In this document: positions 28,565 through 37,749 of the stretch, piece by piece
Layout: the number at the start of each line of letters is the position of its first letter
Position numbering within the stretch: the stretch's first letter is position 1
DNA from: Vibrio echinoideorum
Lineage (GTDB): Bacteria; Pseudomonadota; Gammaproteobacteria; Enterobacterales; Vibrionaceae
Assembly (NCBI RefSeq): GCF_024347455.1
Contig: NZ_AP025483.1
Span: 1,116,001-1,180,000 of the forward strand
Length of the DNA: 64,000 bases
Reading direction: 5' to 3'
Translations under genes and position numbers: made by a program
The notes under the pieces: model-generated
Databases searched by the model: none
What the model saw: the letters and a program-made list of their open reading frames with translations, nothing else
What the model was told of the DNA's origin: nothing

Positions 28565-30841
28565 TTATAGAGACTCAGTAAATGTACGTGCGATTACGTC
28601 AGCTTGCTGCTCTGTAGTCAGAGAGTTAAAGCGTACAGCGTAACCAGAAACACGAATCGTTAGCTGAGGGTATTTCTCAGGGTGCTTAACTGCGTCTTCA
28701 AGAGTTTCGCGGTTAAGAACGTTAACGTTAAGGTGTTGACCACCTTCAATGCCAGCTTCATGGTGGAAGTAACCATCCATTAGGCCTGCAAGGTTAGCAC
28801 GTTGGCTGTCTTGTTCTTTACCTAGTGCGTTTGGCACGATAGAGAACGTGTAAGAGATACCATCTTGTGCATCAGCAAACGGTAGTTTACCTACAGACGT
28901 TAGTGAAGCTACAGCGCCTTTCTCATCACGACCGTGCATTGGGTTAGCACCAGGAGCGAAAGGAGCGCCAGCACGACGACCGTCTGGAGTGTTACCTGTC
29001 TTCTTACCGTATACCACGTTAGACGTGATAGTAAGAACTGACTGTGTAGGGATAGAGTTACGATAAGTCTTAAGCTTACGGATCTTGTTCATGAACGTAG
29101 AAACTAGTTCACAAGCAATGTCATCTACACGAGAGTCGTTGTTACCGTATTTAGGGTAATCGCCTTCGATTTCGAAGTCAGTTGCAATGCCATCTTCGTC
29201 GCGGATTGGTTTAACAGTCGCGAATTTGATTGCAGACAGTGAGTCAGCTGCAACAGATAGACCAGCAATACCACAAGCCATAGTACGACGAACGTCACGG
29301 TCATGAAGAGCCATTAGAGACGCTTCGTAGCTGTATTTGTCGTGCATGTAGTGGATGCTGTTTAGAGCAGTCACGTATTGCTTAGCTAACCAATCCATGA
29401 ATGTGTCTAGGCGACCCATTACGTCATCGTAGTTAAGTACTTCGTCAGTGATCTTGTCGCCAACTGGGCCAACTTGCATTTTAAGCTTCTCATCAACGCC
29501 GCCGTTGATTGCGTAAAGCATAGTTTTTGCAAGGTTAGCACGAGCGCCGAAGAACTGCATTTGCTTACCAACGATCATTGGTGATACACAACAAGCGATT
29601 GCGTAATCATCAGAATCAAGGTCAGGACGCATTAGGTCATCATTTTCGTACTGGATAGAAGAAGTATCGATAGATACCTTCGCACAGAAACGCTTGAAGC
29701 CGTCAGGTAGTTGCTCAGACCAAAGAACAGTGATGTTTGGCTCTGGAGATGGACCCATTGTGTATAGAGAGTTTAGGAAACGGAAGTTCGAACGCGTTAC
29801 TAGCGTACGACCGTCGATACCCATACCACCCATAGACTCTGTTGCCCAGATTGGGTCGCCAGAGAATAGCTCATCGTATTCAGGAGTACGTAGGAAACGA
29901 ACCATACGTAGCTTCATTACGAAATGATCAATCATTTCTTGAGCTTGGTCTTCAGTGATTTTACCAGCAGCGATATCACGCTCAAGGTAGATGTCTAGGA
30001 AAGTCGAAGTACGACCTAGAGACATTGCAGCACCGTTTTGAGATTTAACAGCAGCTAGGTAGCCGAAGTAAGTCCACTGGATAGCTTCTTGAGCAGTTTG
30101 AGCTGGCTCAGAGATATCGAAGCCGTAAGACGCTGCCATCTGCTTGATTTGACCTAGAGCGCGGTGTTGCTCAGAAATCTCTTCACGAAGTTGCATTGTT
30201 GCAGAAAGATCTTCGCCGTTCTCGAAACGCTCTTGTAAAGAAGCGAATTGAGCTGCTTTGTCTTTCATTAGGAAATTAATACCGTAAAGTGCTACGCGAC
30301 GGTAATCACCAATGATACGACCACGGCCGTATGCATCTGGAAGACCAGTCAGAACACCAGACTTACGACATTTTAGGATATCAGGCGTGTAAATATCGAA
30401 AACACCAGCGTTGTGTGTTTTGCGGTATTCTGAATAGATTTTTGAAACCATCGGGTCAAGAGTTTCACCGTATGCTTTACAAGAACCTTCAACCATACGT
30501 ACACCACCGTTAGGGATGATTGCACGTTTTAGAGGTTTTTCAGTTTGTAGACCAACAATTGTTTCAAGGTCTTTTTCGATGTAGCCCGCATCATGAGAAG
30601 TGATGGTAGAGATAACAGAAGTATCGAAATCTACAGGTGCTTTAGTTGCGTTTTCCTGTTTGATACCTTCCATTACCGAAGCCCAAAGCGTATTGGTCGC
30701 TTCAGTACCTTCAGAAACTAGGAAAGACTCGTCGCCTTCATACGGCGTGTAGTTCTTTTGAATGAAATCACGAACGTTTACTTCGCTTTGCCACTCACCT
30801 GCAGCAAAATCTTCCCAAGCTTTAGCAAATTGCTCTGCCAT
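28565..30841 (-). CDS. pflB: Formate C-acetyltransferase (pyruvate formate-lyase)
   Basis: PflB converts pyruvate and CoA to formate and acetyl-CoA in anaerobic growth. At 758 residues it is close to E. coli (760). The paired catalytic cysteines lie in IACCVSPM near residue 418, and the glycyl-radical residue is G733 in [18 protein letters not shown] precedes the ATG. The gene upstream on the same strand is a DUF3360 transporter, in the place of focA. The codons are strongly biased to those of highly expressed genes. Confidence 0.97.
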   Translation of the reverse strand: MAEQFAKAWEDFAAGEWQSEVNVRDFIQKNYTPYEGDESFLVSEGTEATNTLWASVMEGIKQENATKAPVDFDTSVISTITSHDAGYIEKDLETIVGLQTEKPLKRAIIPNGGVRMVEGSCKAYGETLDPMVSKIYSEYRKTHNAGVFDIYTPDILKCRKSGVLTGLPDAYGRGRIIGDYRRVALYGINFLMKDKAAQFASLQERFENGEDLSATMQLREEISEQHRALGQIKQMAASYGFDISEPAQTAQEAIQWTYFGYLAAVKSQNGAAMSLGRTSTFLDIYLERDIAAGKITEDQAQEMIDHFVMKLRMVRFLRTPEYDELFSGDPIWATESMGGMGIDGRTLVTRSNFRFLNSLYTMGPSPEPNITVLWSEQLPDGFKRFCAKVSIDTSSIQYENDDLMRPDLDSDDYAIACCVSPMIVGKQMQFFGARANLAKTMLYAINGGVDEKLKMQVGPVGDKITDEVLNYDDVMGRLDTFMDWLAKQYVTALNSIHYMHDKYSYEASLMALHDRDVRRTMACGIAGLSVAADSLSAIKFATVKPIRDEDGIATDFEIEGDYPKYGNNDSRVDDIACELVSTFMNKIRKLKTYRNSIPTQSVLTITSNVVYGKKTGNTPDGRRAGAPFAPGANPMHGRDEKGAVASLTSVGKLPFADAQDGISYTFSIVPNALGKEQDSQRANLAGLMDGYFHHEAGIEGGQHLNVNVLNRETLEDAVKHPEKYPQLTIRVSGYAVRFNSLTTEQQADVIARTFTESL

Positions 30842-31147
30842 GACATACCTACCTTTTTAGTAGAAAAAATACGTACTTTAACACTGTTGAGCCAGCGCCC
30901 CTCGTAAGGGTAGTACACTCTTATTAATAACAATATGTATGAGCACATTAGCTTCATATGATTATATATATTGTCACTACTTTCTATATGGTGTCTTACT
31001 CTATGAATTCAAGATTACGCTAAAAAATTTCTGCAAACCTTAAACTAAATCAATAAATGCCAAAAAAAGTTGAAAAAATTTGAGTGGCAGGGGTTGCCAC
31101 CCAAACTTTTTTTTAGTCTCAATACTACTTTTGTGTAGTTAGGACTA
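30842..31147. other. 306-bp region between the DUF3360 gene and pflB
   Basis: The region has a hairpin at 31082-31102 (GAGTGGCA ... TGCCACCC) with T and A runs on both sides, likely a terminator or attenuator after the DUF3360 gene. A weak FNR-like half site (TTGAT with TTTAA, minus strand) lies near 31050. The rest is AT-rich pflB leader with no gene. Confidence 0.55.
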
Positions 31148-32689
31148 TTATAGCCAAGCTTTTAGGCCATATTGACTTTCTAGCATACCAACTGCAAGCA
31201 TTGCTACTAGACAGATAACTAAAACGCCAACTGGGATAACAATCTTGTCTACAAATGATAGACGCTTCGCACGCTCTTTATCACCAATAAAGCCATTGTT
31301 ATCAAGAAGCATAGTGAGTGCCCATGCTAATACTGGGTTAACAACTGCTGAACCGAAGATACAGATACCAGCCGCTTGAGAATCTTTTGAATCCTTAACC
31401 ATTTGCATACCAGCTTCAAGCAGAGGCAGTGATACACCTACAAGTAGAGCAACACGCATTACTGGTGGCCAAACTGCAACATCCATTGGGAAACCAAGGA
31501 TTGCAACAATAATACATAGAGAACCAAGCAAGATTGCGCCGCCAGGAATTGGACGTTTTGCGATTGCTGCTGGGATCATGTAAGTACCCCAAGAAGAAGT
31601 GATGTTACCACCACCAACAGCAGTACCTACCATTTGACGAACAGAACACATAGTCATTGTGTCATCAACGTCCATCAGAACTTTTTCTGAGCGTTTAGGG
31701 TAGTTCAGTTCTTGGAAGATGCGGTGACCTAAGAAATCTGGCGACCACATTGCTACTGCAAGAATTGCGAATGGTAGAGAAGCAATGAAGTGTTCAACGT
31801 TTGGTAAACCAAGCATCCAACCTTCAGAAGTAGAACCCCACCAGTAAACTGGGTTTAGGTTTGGAATACCCATTTTGGTTTCGAACACGATATCGAAACC
31901 TGCCCCCAATGCTAATGCAATAGCAAGACCTGTGAATGCACAAACTGGGATAGCCAACCAACGCTTGTTCACTTTTGCTAAGAAAGCGTAGATAGCAATC
32001 GTAATAGCAAGAACGATAAGGCCAACGTAACCCATGCTACCCGCTTCAACTGTAGAAGATTGAAGACCAACCGCCCATGCTTGAATTGAGTTTATTTGAC
32101 TCATGGTACCGGTCAGGCCTAAGAATATAAGCAAGCCACCTGCCGTACCTTCCGAAGTGAGGTTAACAAGTTTAGAGCCGCCTTTTAGGAAACTTAGGAT
32201 GAGACCGAAGACACCGATAAGAATTGCCAATGCAAGAGGGTGAGCACCAGCGAGAGCGATGGTACCGATAAGGGGGATCATTGGGCCGTGGTTGCCAGCA
32301 AGGTTTGCTTTAGGATTAAAGAAACCAGAGGCAAGGATACAGAACAGCAGTGCAGGGATAAGCATTTCTACACGAGCAACTTCGATAGCGAAGTCTTTTC
32401 CAAGGTTTACGTGATCCCAAGCTTGAGTTAGGCCATCGGCCCAAGACATCATTACTGCTGAGTACATTGCAATGATACCAATGGTACCAGCAAGTGCAGG
32501 AACAAGATCTTCAAGTTCAAAGCGGAAATCACGACCAGGAAGGTTTAAACCGAAGCGGCGAGGCTTCATGATTTGGAGTTCGTGATCTAAATAATCTGAG
32601 CGGCTCTCAAATTCAGAAGCAGGACGGTGTAGCTCTTTATAGCTTTTCTCTTCTACTTCAGAGTTCGCATTATTGACAACGTCTGACAT
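31148..32689 (-). CDS. DUF3360 family multi-span membrane transporter, substrate unknown
   Basis: The 513-residue product has a charged N-terminal region of about 65 residues and then about 12 hydrophobic segments. I recognise it as a DUF3360 protein, a family seen mostly in vibrios and loosely like NCS2/SulP permeases (NHGPMIPLIG, TSEGTAGGLLIFLG, VGGGNITSSWGTYMIP). It is not a FocA homologue, which has about 285 residues. It lies upstream of pflB on the same strand, and an FNR-like box lies 203 bases before its start, so an anaerobic role such as organic-acid or anion transport is plausible but unproven. TGAGGA precedes the ATG. Confidence 0.78.
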   Translation of the reverse strand: MSDVVNNANSEVEEKSYKELHRPASEFESRSDYLDHELQIMKPRRFGLNLPGRDFRFELEDLVPALAGTIGIIAMYSAVMMSWADGLTQAWDHVNLGKDFAIEVARVEMLIPALLFCILASGFFNPKANLAGNHGPMIPLIGTIALAGAHPLALAILIGVFGLILSFLKGGSKLVNLTSEGTAGGLLIFLGLTGTMSQINSIQAWAVGLQSSTVEAGSMGYVGLIVLAITIAIYAFLAKVNKRWLAIPVCAFTGLAIALALGAGFDIVFETKMGIPNLNPVYWWGSTSEGWMLGLPNVEHFIASLPFAILAVAMWSPDFLGHRIFQELNYPKRSEKVLMDVDDTMTMCSVRQMVGTAVGGGNITSSWGTYMIPAAIAKRPIPGGAILLGSLCIIVAILGFPMDVAVWPPVMRVALLVGVSLPLLEAGMQMVKDSKDSQAAGICIFGSAVVNPVLAWALTMLLDNNGFIGDKERAKRLSFVDKIVIPVGVLVICLVAMLAVGMLESQYGLKAWL

Positions 32690-32891
32690 AGATTCCTCAT
32701 ATTTTTATGTTAGTAATTCTAAAATTGAATTAAATAAGTTCGCGCAATTGCGTTATTTCTTAGTTATAACTCATTAACATTATGTTGCACGGTCTTGATG
32801 TGCTTTATGCAGCTAAGTTAAAAGAAATGTTTGGCATTTTTAATGCCTTATTTTGTGTTGAGGAGTCTAACAAGCTTACCCTTTAGGGTGA

Positions 32892-32905
32892 TTGATCTTG
32901 ATCAC
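32892..32905. promoter_or_regulatory. Probable FNR box upstream of the DUF3360 gene
   Basis: TTGAT-CTTG-ATCAC agrees with the FNR consensus TTGAT-N4-ATCAA at 9 of 10 positions. It lies 203 bases upstream of the DUF3360 start. This would put the DUF3360 gene, and perhaps pflB, under oxygen control. Confidence 0.6.
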
Positions 32906-33353
32906 TTTATGAGTGTATGTGAAAGAAAGCTACAAAACGCAGCGATTCATTAACGTACCATTGATGAAAAGTGTAATTTGTTTTCACAAACTGACGTTTA
33001 TCTATCTTATTCGAGCCTTTGCTACCAAAGCATGAGTTCAAAGTCCGAAGCTTATTGAGTTATTCCACTATTGCTTGCTTACCGTTGATTGCGGGTGAAA
33101 CTCTTACAACGTTATAACCAATAAAATAGCGCTACCTTGCGGTGCGGTTTGTTCGGTCATATGAGCGCTCTATTTTTCGGCAGCGGAGTTTCTTAGTTCA
33201 CAAAATTTGTTTTTCTTGTGAGACACCAAGCTACGGGACTCTCATTTTGATTAACTTTATTTAAACAATGTAAGAGTTGTAATTACGACTTATTGATAGA
33301 ACTCATTCATTAAATTGAGGTGAAAACGCTACCTTTTGCATAATAAGTCAGAG

Positions 33354-33367
33354 TGAATCGCTATTTA
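33354..33367 (+). promoter_or_regulatory. ArgR-like site upstream of the amino-acid ABC operon
   Basis: TGAAT-CGCT-ATTTA agrees with the half-site pattern TGAAT-N4-ATTCA at 9 of 10 positions. A weaker copy (TGCAT-AATA-AGTCA) precedes it at 33337-33350, but the spacing is not that of typical paired ARG boxes. It lies about 115 bases before the first gene. Confidence 0.4.
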
Positions 33368-33480
33368 TTCCAAATTATTAGGTTAATAATTTGTTGCATG
33401 TTAAACCGTGTGGTGCTAATTTGTATCGCATGAAAAGGTCGGAGTACCTTGCATTTTCACAAACTTGGGAGAGAAAGCGC

Positions 33481-34251
33481 ATGAAAGATGTACCGGCGCT
33501 GGACATAAAGGATCTACACAAAACGTTTGGTCAAAATGAAGTTTTAAAGGGAATTTCACTTTCTGCGCACAAAGGCGATGTAGTATCGATTATCGGGTCT
33601 TCAGGGTCAGGTAAAAGTACTTTCCTTAGATGTATCAACCTTTTAGAAACACCAACTGCTGGCGAGATTTGGGTTAATGGTGAATTAATTCAAATGAAAA
33701 ACAACCGCCAAGGTGTTTCTGTTCCTACCAATGAAAAACAAGTACAGCGAATCCGTTCTCGTCTGGCAATGGTTTTTCAGGGATTCAATTTATGGTCTCA
33801 TCTGACCGTTCTCGAAAATGTTATCGAAGCACCTGTTCACGTATTAGGTGTGCCCAAAGCACAAGCGATTGAAAATGCAGAGTTACTGCTGAAGAAAGTA
33901 GGCCTGTACGAACGCAAAGATTACTACCCAGGACACTTATCTGGTGGACAACAACAACGTGCAGCTATAGCAAGAGCGTTAGCGGTCGATCCGGAAGTTA
34001 TGTTATTTGATGAGCCAACATCGGCGCTTGACCCAGAGTTAGTCGGTGAAGTTCTTGGTGTAATGCGTGATCTAGCAGAAGAAGGAAGAACCATGCTTGT
34101 GGTAACACATGAGATGGCTTTTGCTCGTGACGTATCAAACCACGTGATGTTCTTGCATCAAGGTCTAGTGGAAGAGCAGGGTGATCCAGCTAAACTGTTT
34201 ACGGAACCTGAATCTGAGCGATTGAAACAGTTTATCTCTTCGATTTATTAA
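33481..34251 (+). CDS. Polar amino-acid ABC transporter, ATP-binding protein (HisP-like)
   Basis: This is the ATPase of a polar amino-acid importer. In the 256-residue product Walker A is GSSGSGKST (39-47), the signature LSGGQQQR is at 153-160, and Walker B VMLFDE is at 173-178. It resembles HisP, including the insertion after GEIWVNGE. The ATG at 33481 has GGGAGAG upstream; the frame runs further back to a TTG at 33391, but homology starts here. It is the first gene of a four-gene operon (ATPase, binding protein, two permeases). Confidence 0.92.
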   Translation: MKDVPALDIKDLHKTFGQNEVLKGISLSAHKGDVVSIIGSSGSGKSTFLRCINLLETPTAGEIWVNGELIQMKNNRQGVSVPTNEKQVQRIRSRLAMVFQGFNLWSHLTVLENVIEAPVHVLGVPKAQAIENAELLLKKVGLYERKDYYPGHLSGGQQQRAAIARALAVDPEVMLFDEPTSALDPELVGEVLGVMRDLAEEGRTMLVVTHEMAFARDVSNHVMFLHQGLVEEQGDPAKLFTEPESERLKQFISSIY

Positions 34252-34421
34252 TCGGTTTACTTAGAGATAAATCGTTAGCGCGAATCAGAATTGAAATGCC
34301 GCCGCCAAGGTAAACAGCGACGGTGTGAACAATAAAACACAACAAGTCAATTAATCAGTAACAACAAACACAATATTAAAAACTAGCAAAACATAAAAAC
34401 CTAAATCACAGGAGTAGGGAT

Positions 34422-35192
34422 ATGAAAAAGTGGTTATTAGTCGCGGCACTTGCTGCAACTGCTGCAACGGGCGTAGCTCAAGCAAAAGAATGGAAAACAG
34501 TACGCTTCGGTATTGAAGGTGCTTACCCTCCATTCAGCTGGACTGAAGCTGACGGTTCACTAAAAGGCTTCGATGTCGATATGGCTAACGCGCTTTGTAC
34601 TGAAATGCAGGTGAAGTGTAAGATCGTTGCACAAGACTGGGACGGTATTATTCCTTCTCTACTTGCTCGTAAATATGATGCGATCATTGCGGCAATGTCT
34701 ATCACGGAAGAGCGTAAGAAAAAAATCGATTTCACTGGTAAATACGCACTTATCCCAAACAAATTCATCGCTAAAAAAGATGCAGGACTTAACTTTGATG
34801 ACCTAAGTGGTCAAAAAATTGCAGTTCAGCGTGCAACAACTCACGACAAATACCTAACAGATAACTACGGTGATTCAGTAGAGATCGTTCGTTACGGTTC
34901 ATTTGACGAAGCTTACCTTGATCTAGCCAACGGACGTGTTGTAGCTGTACTTGGTGATGCGTCTGCTCTTGAAGAAGGCGTTCTAAACAAAGCTGGTGGT
35001 GAAGCTTACGAGTTTGTTGGCCCATCACTAACGGATCCTAAATGGTTCGGTGACGGTTTTGGTATTGCACTACGCAAGCAAGATAAAGATCTGACTAAAC
35101 AGCTAGATGCTGCAATCCTTTCACTACGTGAAAAAGGCATCTACCAAGATATCGCTGCTAAATACTTCAATTACGACGTATACGGTAAGTAA
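34422..35192 (+). CDS. Periplasmic amino-acid binding protein (HisJ/ArgT-like)
   Basis: This 256-residue protein has a clear signal peptide (cleavage after VAQA, residue 21) and a type-II periplasmic binding fold. The ligand-site pattern GAYPPFSW, FDVDMANALC and AAMSITEERKK is that of lysine/arginine/ornithine or histidine binding proteins. The two cysteines near residues 60 and 67 probably form the disulfide of this group. AGGAGT precedes the ATG. A hairpin follows at 35212-35233, which could keep the mRNA of this abundant subunit more stable. The exact ligand cannot be told from sequence. Confidence 0.9.
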   Translation: MKKWLLVAALAATAATGVAQAKEWKTVRFGIEGAYPPFSWTEADGSLKGFDVDMANALCTEMQVKCKIVAQDWDGIIPSLLARKYDAIIAAMSITEERKKKIDFTGKYALIPNKFIAKKDAGLNFDDLSGQKIAVQRATTHDKYLTDNYGDSVEIVRYGSFDEAYLDLANGRVVAVLGDASALEEGVLNKAGGEAYEFVGPSLTDPKWFGDGFGIALRKQDKDLTKQLDAAILSLREKGIYQDIAAKYFNYDVYGK

Positions 35193-35211
35193 CCTCTAGC
35201 GTCAATTCTTA

Positions 35212-35233
35212 AGGGAGAGGTTCCTCTCTCCCT
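35212..35233 (+). other. Intercistronic hairpin between binding protein and permease genes
   Basis: AGGGAGAG-GTTCCT-CTCTCCCT makes an 8-bp stem 19 bases after the binding-protein stop. There is no long T run, so it is more likely an mRNA-stabilising or partial-termination element than a full terminator. Confidence 0.6.
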
Positions 35234-35271
35234 GTCTTACCAACTTTTTCGCAGTTCTGTTGGAATTCATT

Positions 35272-36012
35272 ATGTTTGATTTACTAGGATATGAAGCTTC
35301 GATCCTGAAAGGGGCGGTGCTTACAATTGAAGTTGCTTTGCTATCGCTAATTTTAGCTATGGTTCTTGGTATGCTAGGTGCCTTGGCAAAGTTAGCGCCA
35401 TACCGCTGGGCTCGCGCTATTGCAACCCTCTACACAACTGTTATTCGAGGCATCCCTGATCTCGTATTGATGATGTTGATTTTCTTTGGTGGACAAATCC
35501 TTTTAAACAACAGTTTGTATTCCATCAATGAGTGGCTCAATGAGTGGTTCACTTCGAGTGATCCTAACCATGAATGGACCGCTTACTTACCTGATTATAT
35601 CGATGTCAGTCCGTTTATTGCCGGTGTATTAACGATTGGCTTTATTTTTGGTGCTTACATGGCTGAAACATTCCGTGGTGCAATCATGGCTGTTGACAGC
35701 GGTGAAATGGAAGCGGCCAAGGCTTACGGCATGGGTCCAGTTTTAGCGTTCCGTCGTATTCTACTTCCACAAATGATTCGTCACGCATTGCCAGGTTTCG
35801 GTAATAACTGGTTAGTACTGCTCAAAACGACGGCTTTAGTATCCATTATTGGATTAGAGGATATGGTACGTGTCAGCACGTTGGCAGCAGGTTCAACCAA
35901 AATGCCATTCACGTTTTATATGGCAGTAGCACTTATCTTCTTATTCTTTACAAGTGTTTCGACTGGCTTACTTAAGCTTGTTGAACGTAAATTCAGCATT
36001 CACGCGAGGTAG
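35272..36012 (+). CDS. Polar amino-acid ABC transporter permease (HisQ-like)
   Basis: The 246-residue inner-membrane protein has about five membrane spans and the EAA-type coupling loop EAAKAYGMGPVLAFRRILLP. It pairs with the next gene as a HisQ-HisM-like heterodimer. Position 35272 (MFDLLGYEASIL) is the likely start; an upstream TTG at 35260 would add four residues. It ends 2 bases before the next gene, so the two are coupled. A longer periplasmic loop near residues 85-110 (NEWLNEWFTSSDPNHEW) is a little larger than in HisQ. Confidence 0.9.
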   Translation: MFDLLGYEASILKGAVLTIEVALLSLILAMVLGMLGALAKLAPYRWARAIATLYTTVIRGIPDLVLMMLIFFGGQILLNNSLYSINEWLNEWFTSSDPNHEWTAYLPDYIDVSPFIAGVLTIGFIFGAYMAETFRGAIMAVDSGEMEAAKAYGMGPVLAFRRILLPQMIRHALPGFGNNWLVLLKTTALVSIIGLEDMVRVSTLAAGSTKMPFTFYMAVALIFLFFTSVSTGLLKLVERKFSIHAR

Positions 36013-36014
36013 AT

Positions 36015-36692
36015 ATGGACTTTTCATTGATTATTGAAAGCCTACCAATTTATCTTAGTGGTTTATGGACAACGGCTTGGATGGTTTGCGTAGCTTTGAT
36101 TATTGGCCTATGTGTAGCCATACCATTAGCTATTTCTCGTAACAGTCCCAATATGCTGATTAATGCCCCAGCTTGGTCATTCATTTATTTCTTCCGTGGG
36201 ACACCATTATTGGTGCAGTTGTACCTGATTTATTACGGGATGGATCAGTTCTTCCCAGTGAAAGACACACTATGGGAAAACGCGTGGTTCTGTGCATTGG
36301 TTGCATTTATTCTCAACACGTCTGCATACACAGCAGAGATCATTCGTGGTGCAATTAACGGTTTACCTAAAGGTGAAGTTGAAGCGGCAAAAGCGTACGG
36401 TATGAGTACAGCGAAGACTTATCGTCGCATCATTTTACCAAGTGCTTTGCGTCGAGCATTGCCAGCTTATAGTAATGAAGTCATCTTTATGCTTCATGGC
36501 TCTGCAGTTGCAGGTATTGTAACGATTATGGATCTGACTGGTGCAGCACGTTTGGTAAACTCACGTTACTACGCTCCATTCGAGTCTTTCTTAACAGCAG
36601 GTCTTTTCTACATGGCGCTAACGTTTATCATCATCGCGATTTTCAAATTCGCAGAGAAGCGTTTCCTAGCTTACCTAAGACCACTTAGTTAA
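36015..36692 (+). CDS. Polar amino-acid ABC transporter permease (HisM-like)
   Basis: The 225-residue protein has about five membrane spans with the signature FFRGTPLLVQLYLIYYG and the coupling loop EAAKAYGMSTAKTYRRIILP. It is the second permease of the operon. The cognate pathway is import of basic or polar amino acids; arginine or lysine is favoured by the binding protein and a possible ArgR site, but not proved. A two-way terminator follows. Confidence 0.91.
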   Translation: MDFSLIIESLPIYLSGLWTTAWMVCVALIIGLCVAIPLAISRNSPNMLINAPAWSFIYFFRGTPLLVQLYLIYYGMDQFFPVKDTLWENAWFCALVAFILNTSAYTAEIIRGAINGLPKGEVEAAKAYGMSTAKTYRRIILPSALRRALPAYSNEVIFMLHGSAVAGIVTIMDLTGAARLVNSRYYAPFESFLTAGLFYMALTFIIIAIFKFAEKRFLAYLRPLS

Positions 36693-36721
36693 TAAGTACA
36701 TAACAACTATTTCAGTTAAAC

Positions 36722-36749
36722 AAACGGCGCTTTTATAGCGCCGTTTTTT
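36722..36749. terminator. Bidirectional terminator between the ABC operon and xthA
   Basis: AAACGGCGCT ... AGCGCCGTTT with a short AT loop is followed by TTTTTT. It lies between the plus gene ending at 36692 and the minus gene ending at 36774. Confidence 0.92.
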
Positions 36750-36773
36750 ATGGATAAACTCGTTTACGTTAAA

Positions 36774-37580
36774 CTATTTAAACGTTGACCAAATTGGTGC
36801 GTGATCAGATGGCTTTTCAATGCCACGCAGTTCGTAATCGATGCCTGCTTCAGTACATTTATCAGCAAGTTTCTGAGTCGCAAGTACTACATCAATGCGT
36901 AGGCCGCGGTTGTCCACGAAACCTTTCGAACGGTAATCAAACCATGAGTACTGGTCGTTTACTTCTGGGTGTAATAGACGGAAGCTGTCTACAAATCCCC
37001 AATCCATCAATGTTTTCAGCCATTCGCGCTCTTCTGGTTGGAAAGAACACTTACCGGTTTTCAACCAACGTTTCGCGTTAGGTTCACCGATGCCGATGTC
37101 TGCGTCGATAGGGCTGATGTTAATGTCGCCCATCACAATGACTTGTTCATCTTTGTTGTGGTAGTCATTTAGGTAAGTCATCAAGTCTTTGTAGAACTGA
37201 CGCTTGTATGGGTATTTAGTCTCGTGCTTGATGTTATCCCCTTGAGGGAAGTAGCCATTGAGCACGGTAACTTTTTCACCGTTTTCGTCTTCAAAAGTCG
37301 CCATGATCATACGCTTTTGATGGTCTTCATTGTCTGTAGGAAAACCTTTCTGCACAGAGATAGGTTCTTGCTTACACAGCATAGCCACACCGTAGTGCGC
37401 TTTTTGGCCATGGAAGTAAACCTTGTAACCCATCGCTTCAACATCAGCGAGCGGGAAGGCTTCATCGTGTACTTTAATTTCTTGAAGACCAATCACGTCA
37501 GGTTGGTGTTTGTCGATAATCGCTTGCAGTTGGTGAAGGCGGGCTCTAAGGCCATTGATGTTGAAGCTAATTACTTTCAT
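36774..37580 (-). CDS. xthA: Exodeoxyribonuclease III
   Basis: XthA is the main AP endonuclease and 3'-5' exonuclease of base excision repair. The residues match E. coli: N7 in [11 protein letters not shown]34 in GLQEIK, the D-I-N pair in [10 protein letters not shown], and the C-terminal D259-H260 in PSDHAPIW. The 268-residue length is exact for the family. AGAGG lies before the ATG at slightly long spacing. A long plus-strand frame antisense to it (37224-37676) is a shadow. Confidence 0.96.
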   Translation of the reverse strand: MKVISFNINGLRARLHQLQAIIDKHQPDVIGLQEIKVHDEAFPLADVEAMGYKVYFHGQKAHYGVAMLCKQEPISVQKGFPTDNEDHQKRMIMATFEDENGEKVTVLNGYFPQGDNIKHETKYPYKRQFYKDLMTYLNDYHNKDEQVIVMGDINISPIDADIGIGEPNAKRWLKTGKCSFQPEEREWLKTLMDWGFVDSFRLLHPEVNDQYSWFDYRSKGFVDNRGLRIDVVLATQKLADKCTEAGIDYELRGIEKPSDHAPIWSTFK

Positions 37581-37684
37581 TTGTTTTTATACCTCTCGGA
37601 AACCTTTGTCACTGTTTGTTCTAAAGGTTTTTTGATTTGGTTGATTTCATGGTTCATCGTATTTAACCATGCTTAATAATTTCT

Positions 37685-37714
37685 GTCGCCATTTTGTAGT
37701 GACTAAATGGCGAC
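37685..37714. other. Strong hairpin downstream of ptrB
   Basis: GTCGCCATTT and AAATGGCGAC are perfect 10-base arms around a 10-base loop, 36 bases beyond the oligopeptidase stop. It has no T run on the minus strand, so a classical terminator is doubtful. Confidence 0.6.
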
Positions 37715-37749
37715 GTAAAATTGTGTGAATACCTACAGTTACGCGGAAT

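Larger units (their letters stand above)
32690..33480. other. 791-bp divergent region between the DUF3360 gene and the amino-acid ABC operon
   Basis: The region holds an FNR-like box (32892-32905), a long inverted repeat (33123-33176: AAAATAGCGCT and AGCGCTCTATTTT around a 30-base loop) and an ArgR-like site (33354-33367). No supported gene was seen. A 34-codon frame starting at 32781 lacks a ribosome binding site. Confidence 0.55.

Noticed and set aside
31148..32689. FocA formate channel
   Set aside because: The protein has 513 residues and about 12 spans and lacks FocA motifs; it fits DUF3360 instead.
32781..32885. 34-codon plus-strand frame in the DUF3360/ABC spacer
   Set aside because: No ribosome binding site; composition looks like AT-rich spacer.
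37224..37676. 150-codon plus-strand frame
   Set aside because: It is antisense to xthA, which has complete active-site motifs; no ribosome binding site and no recognisable product.
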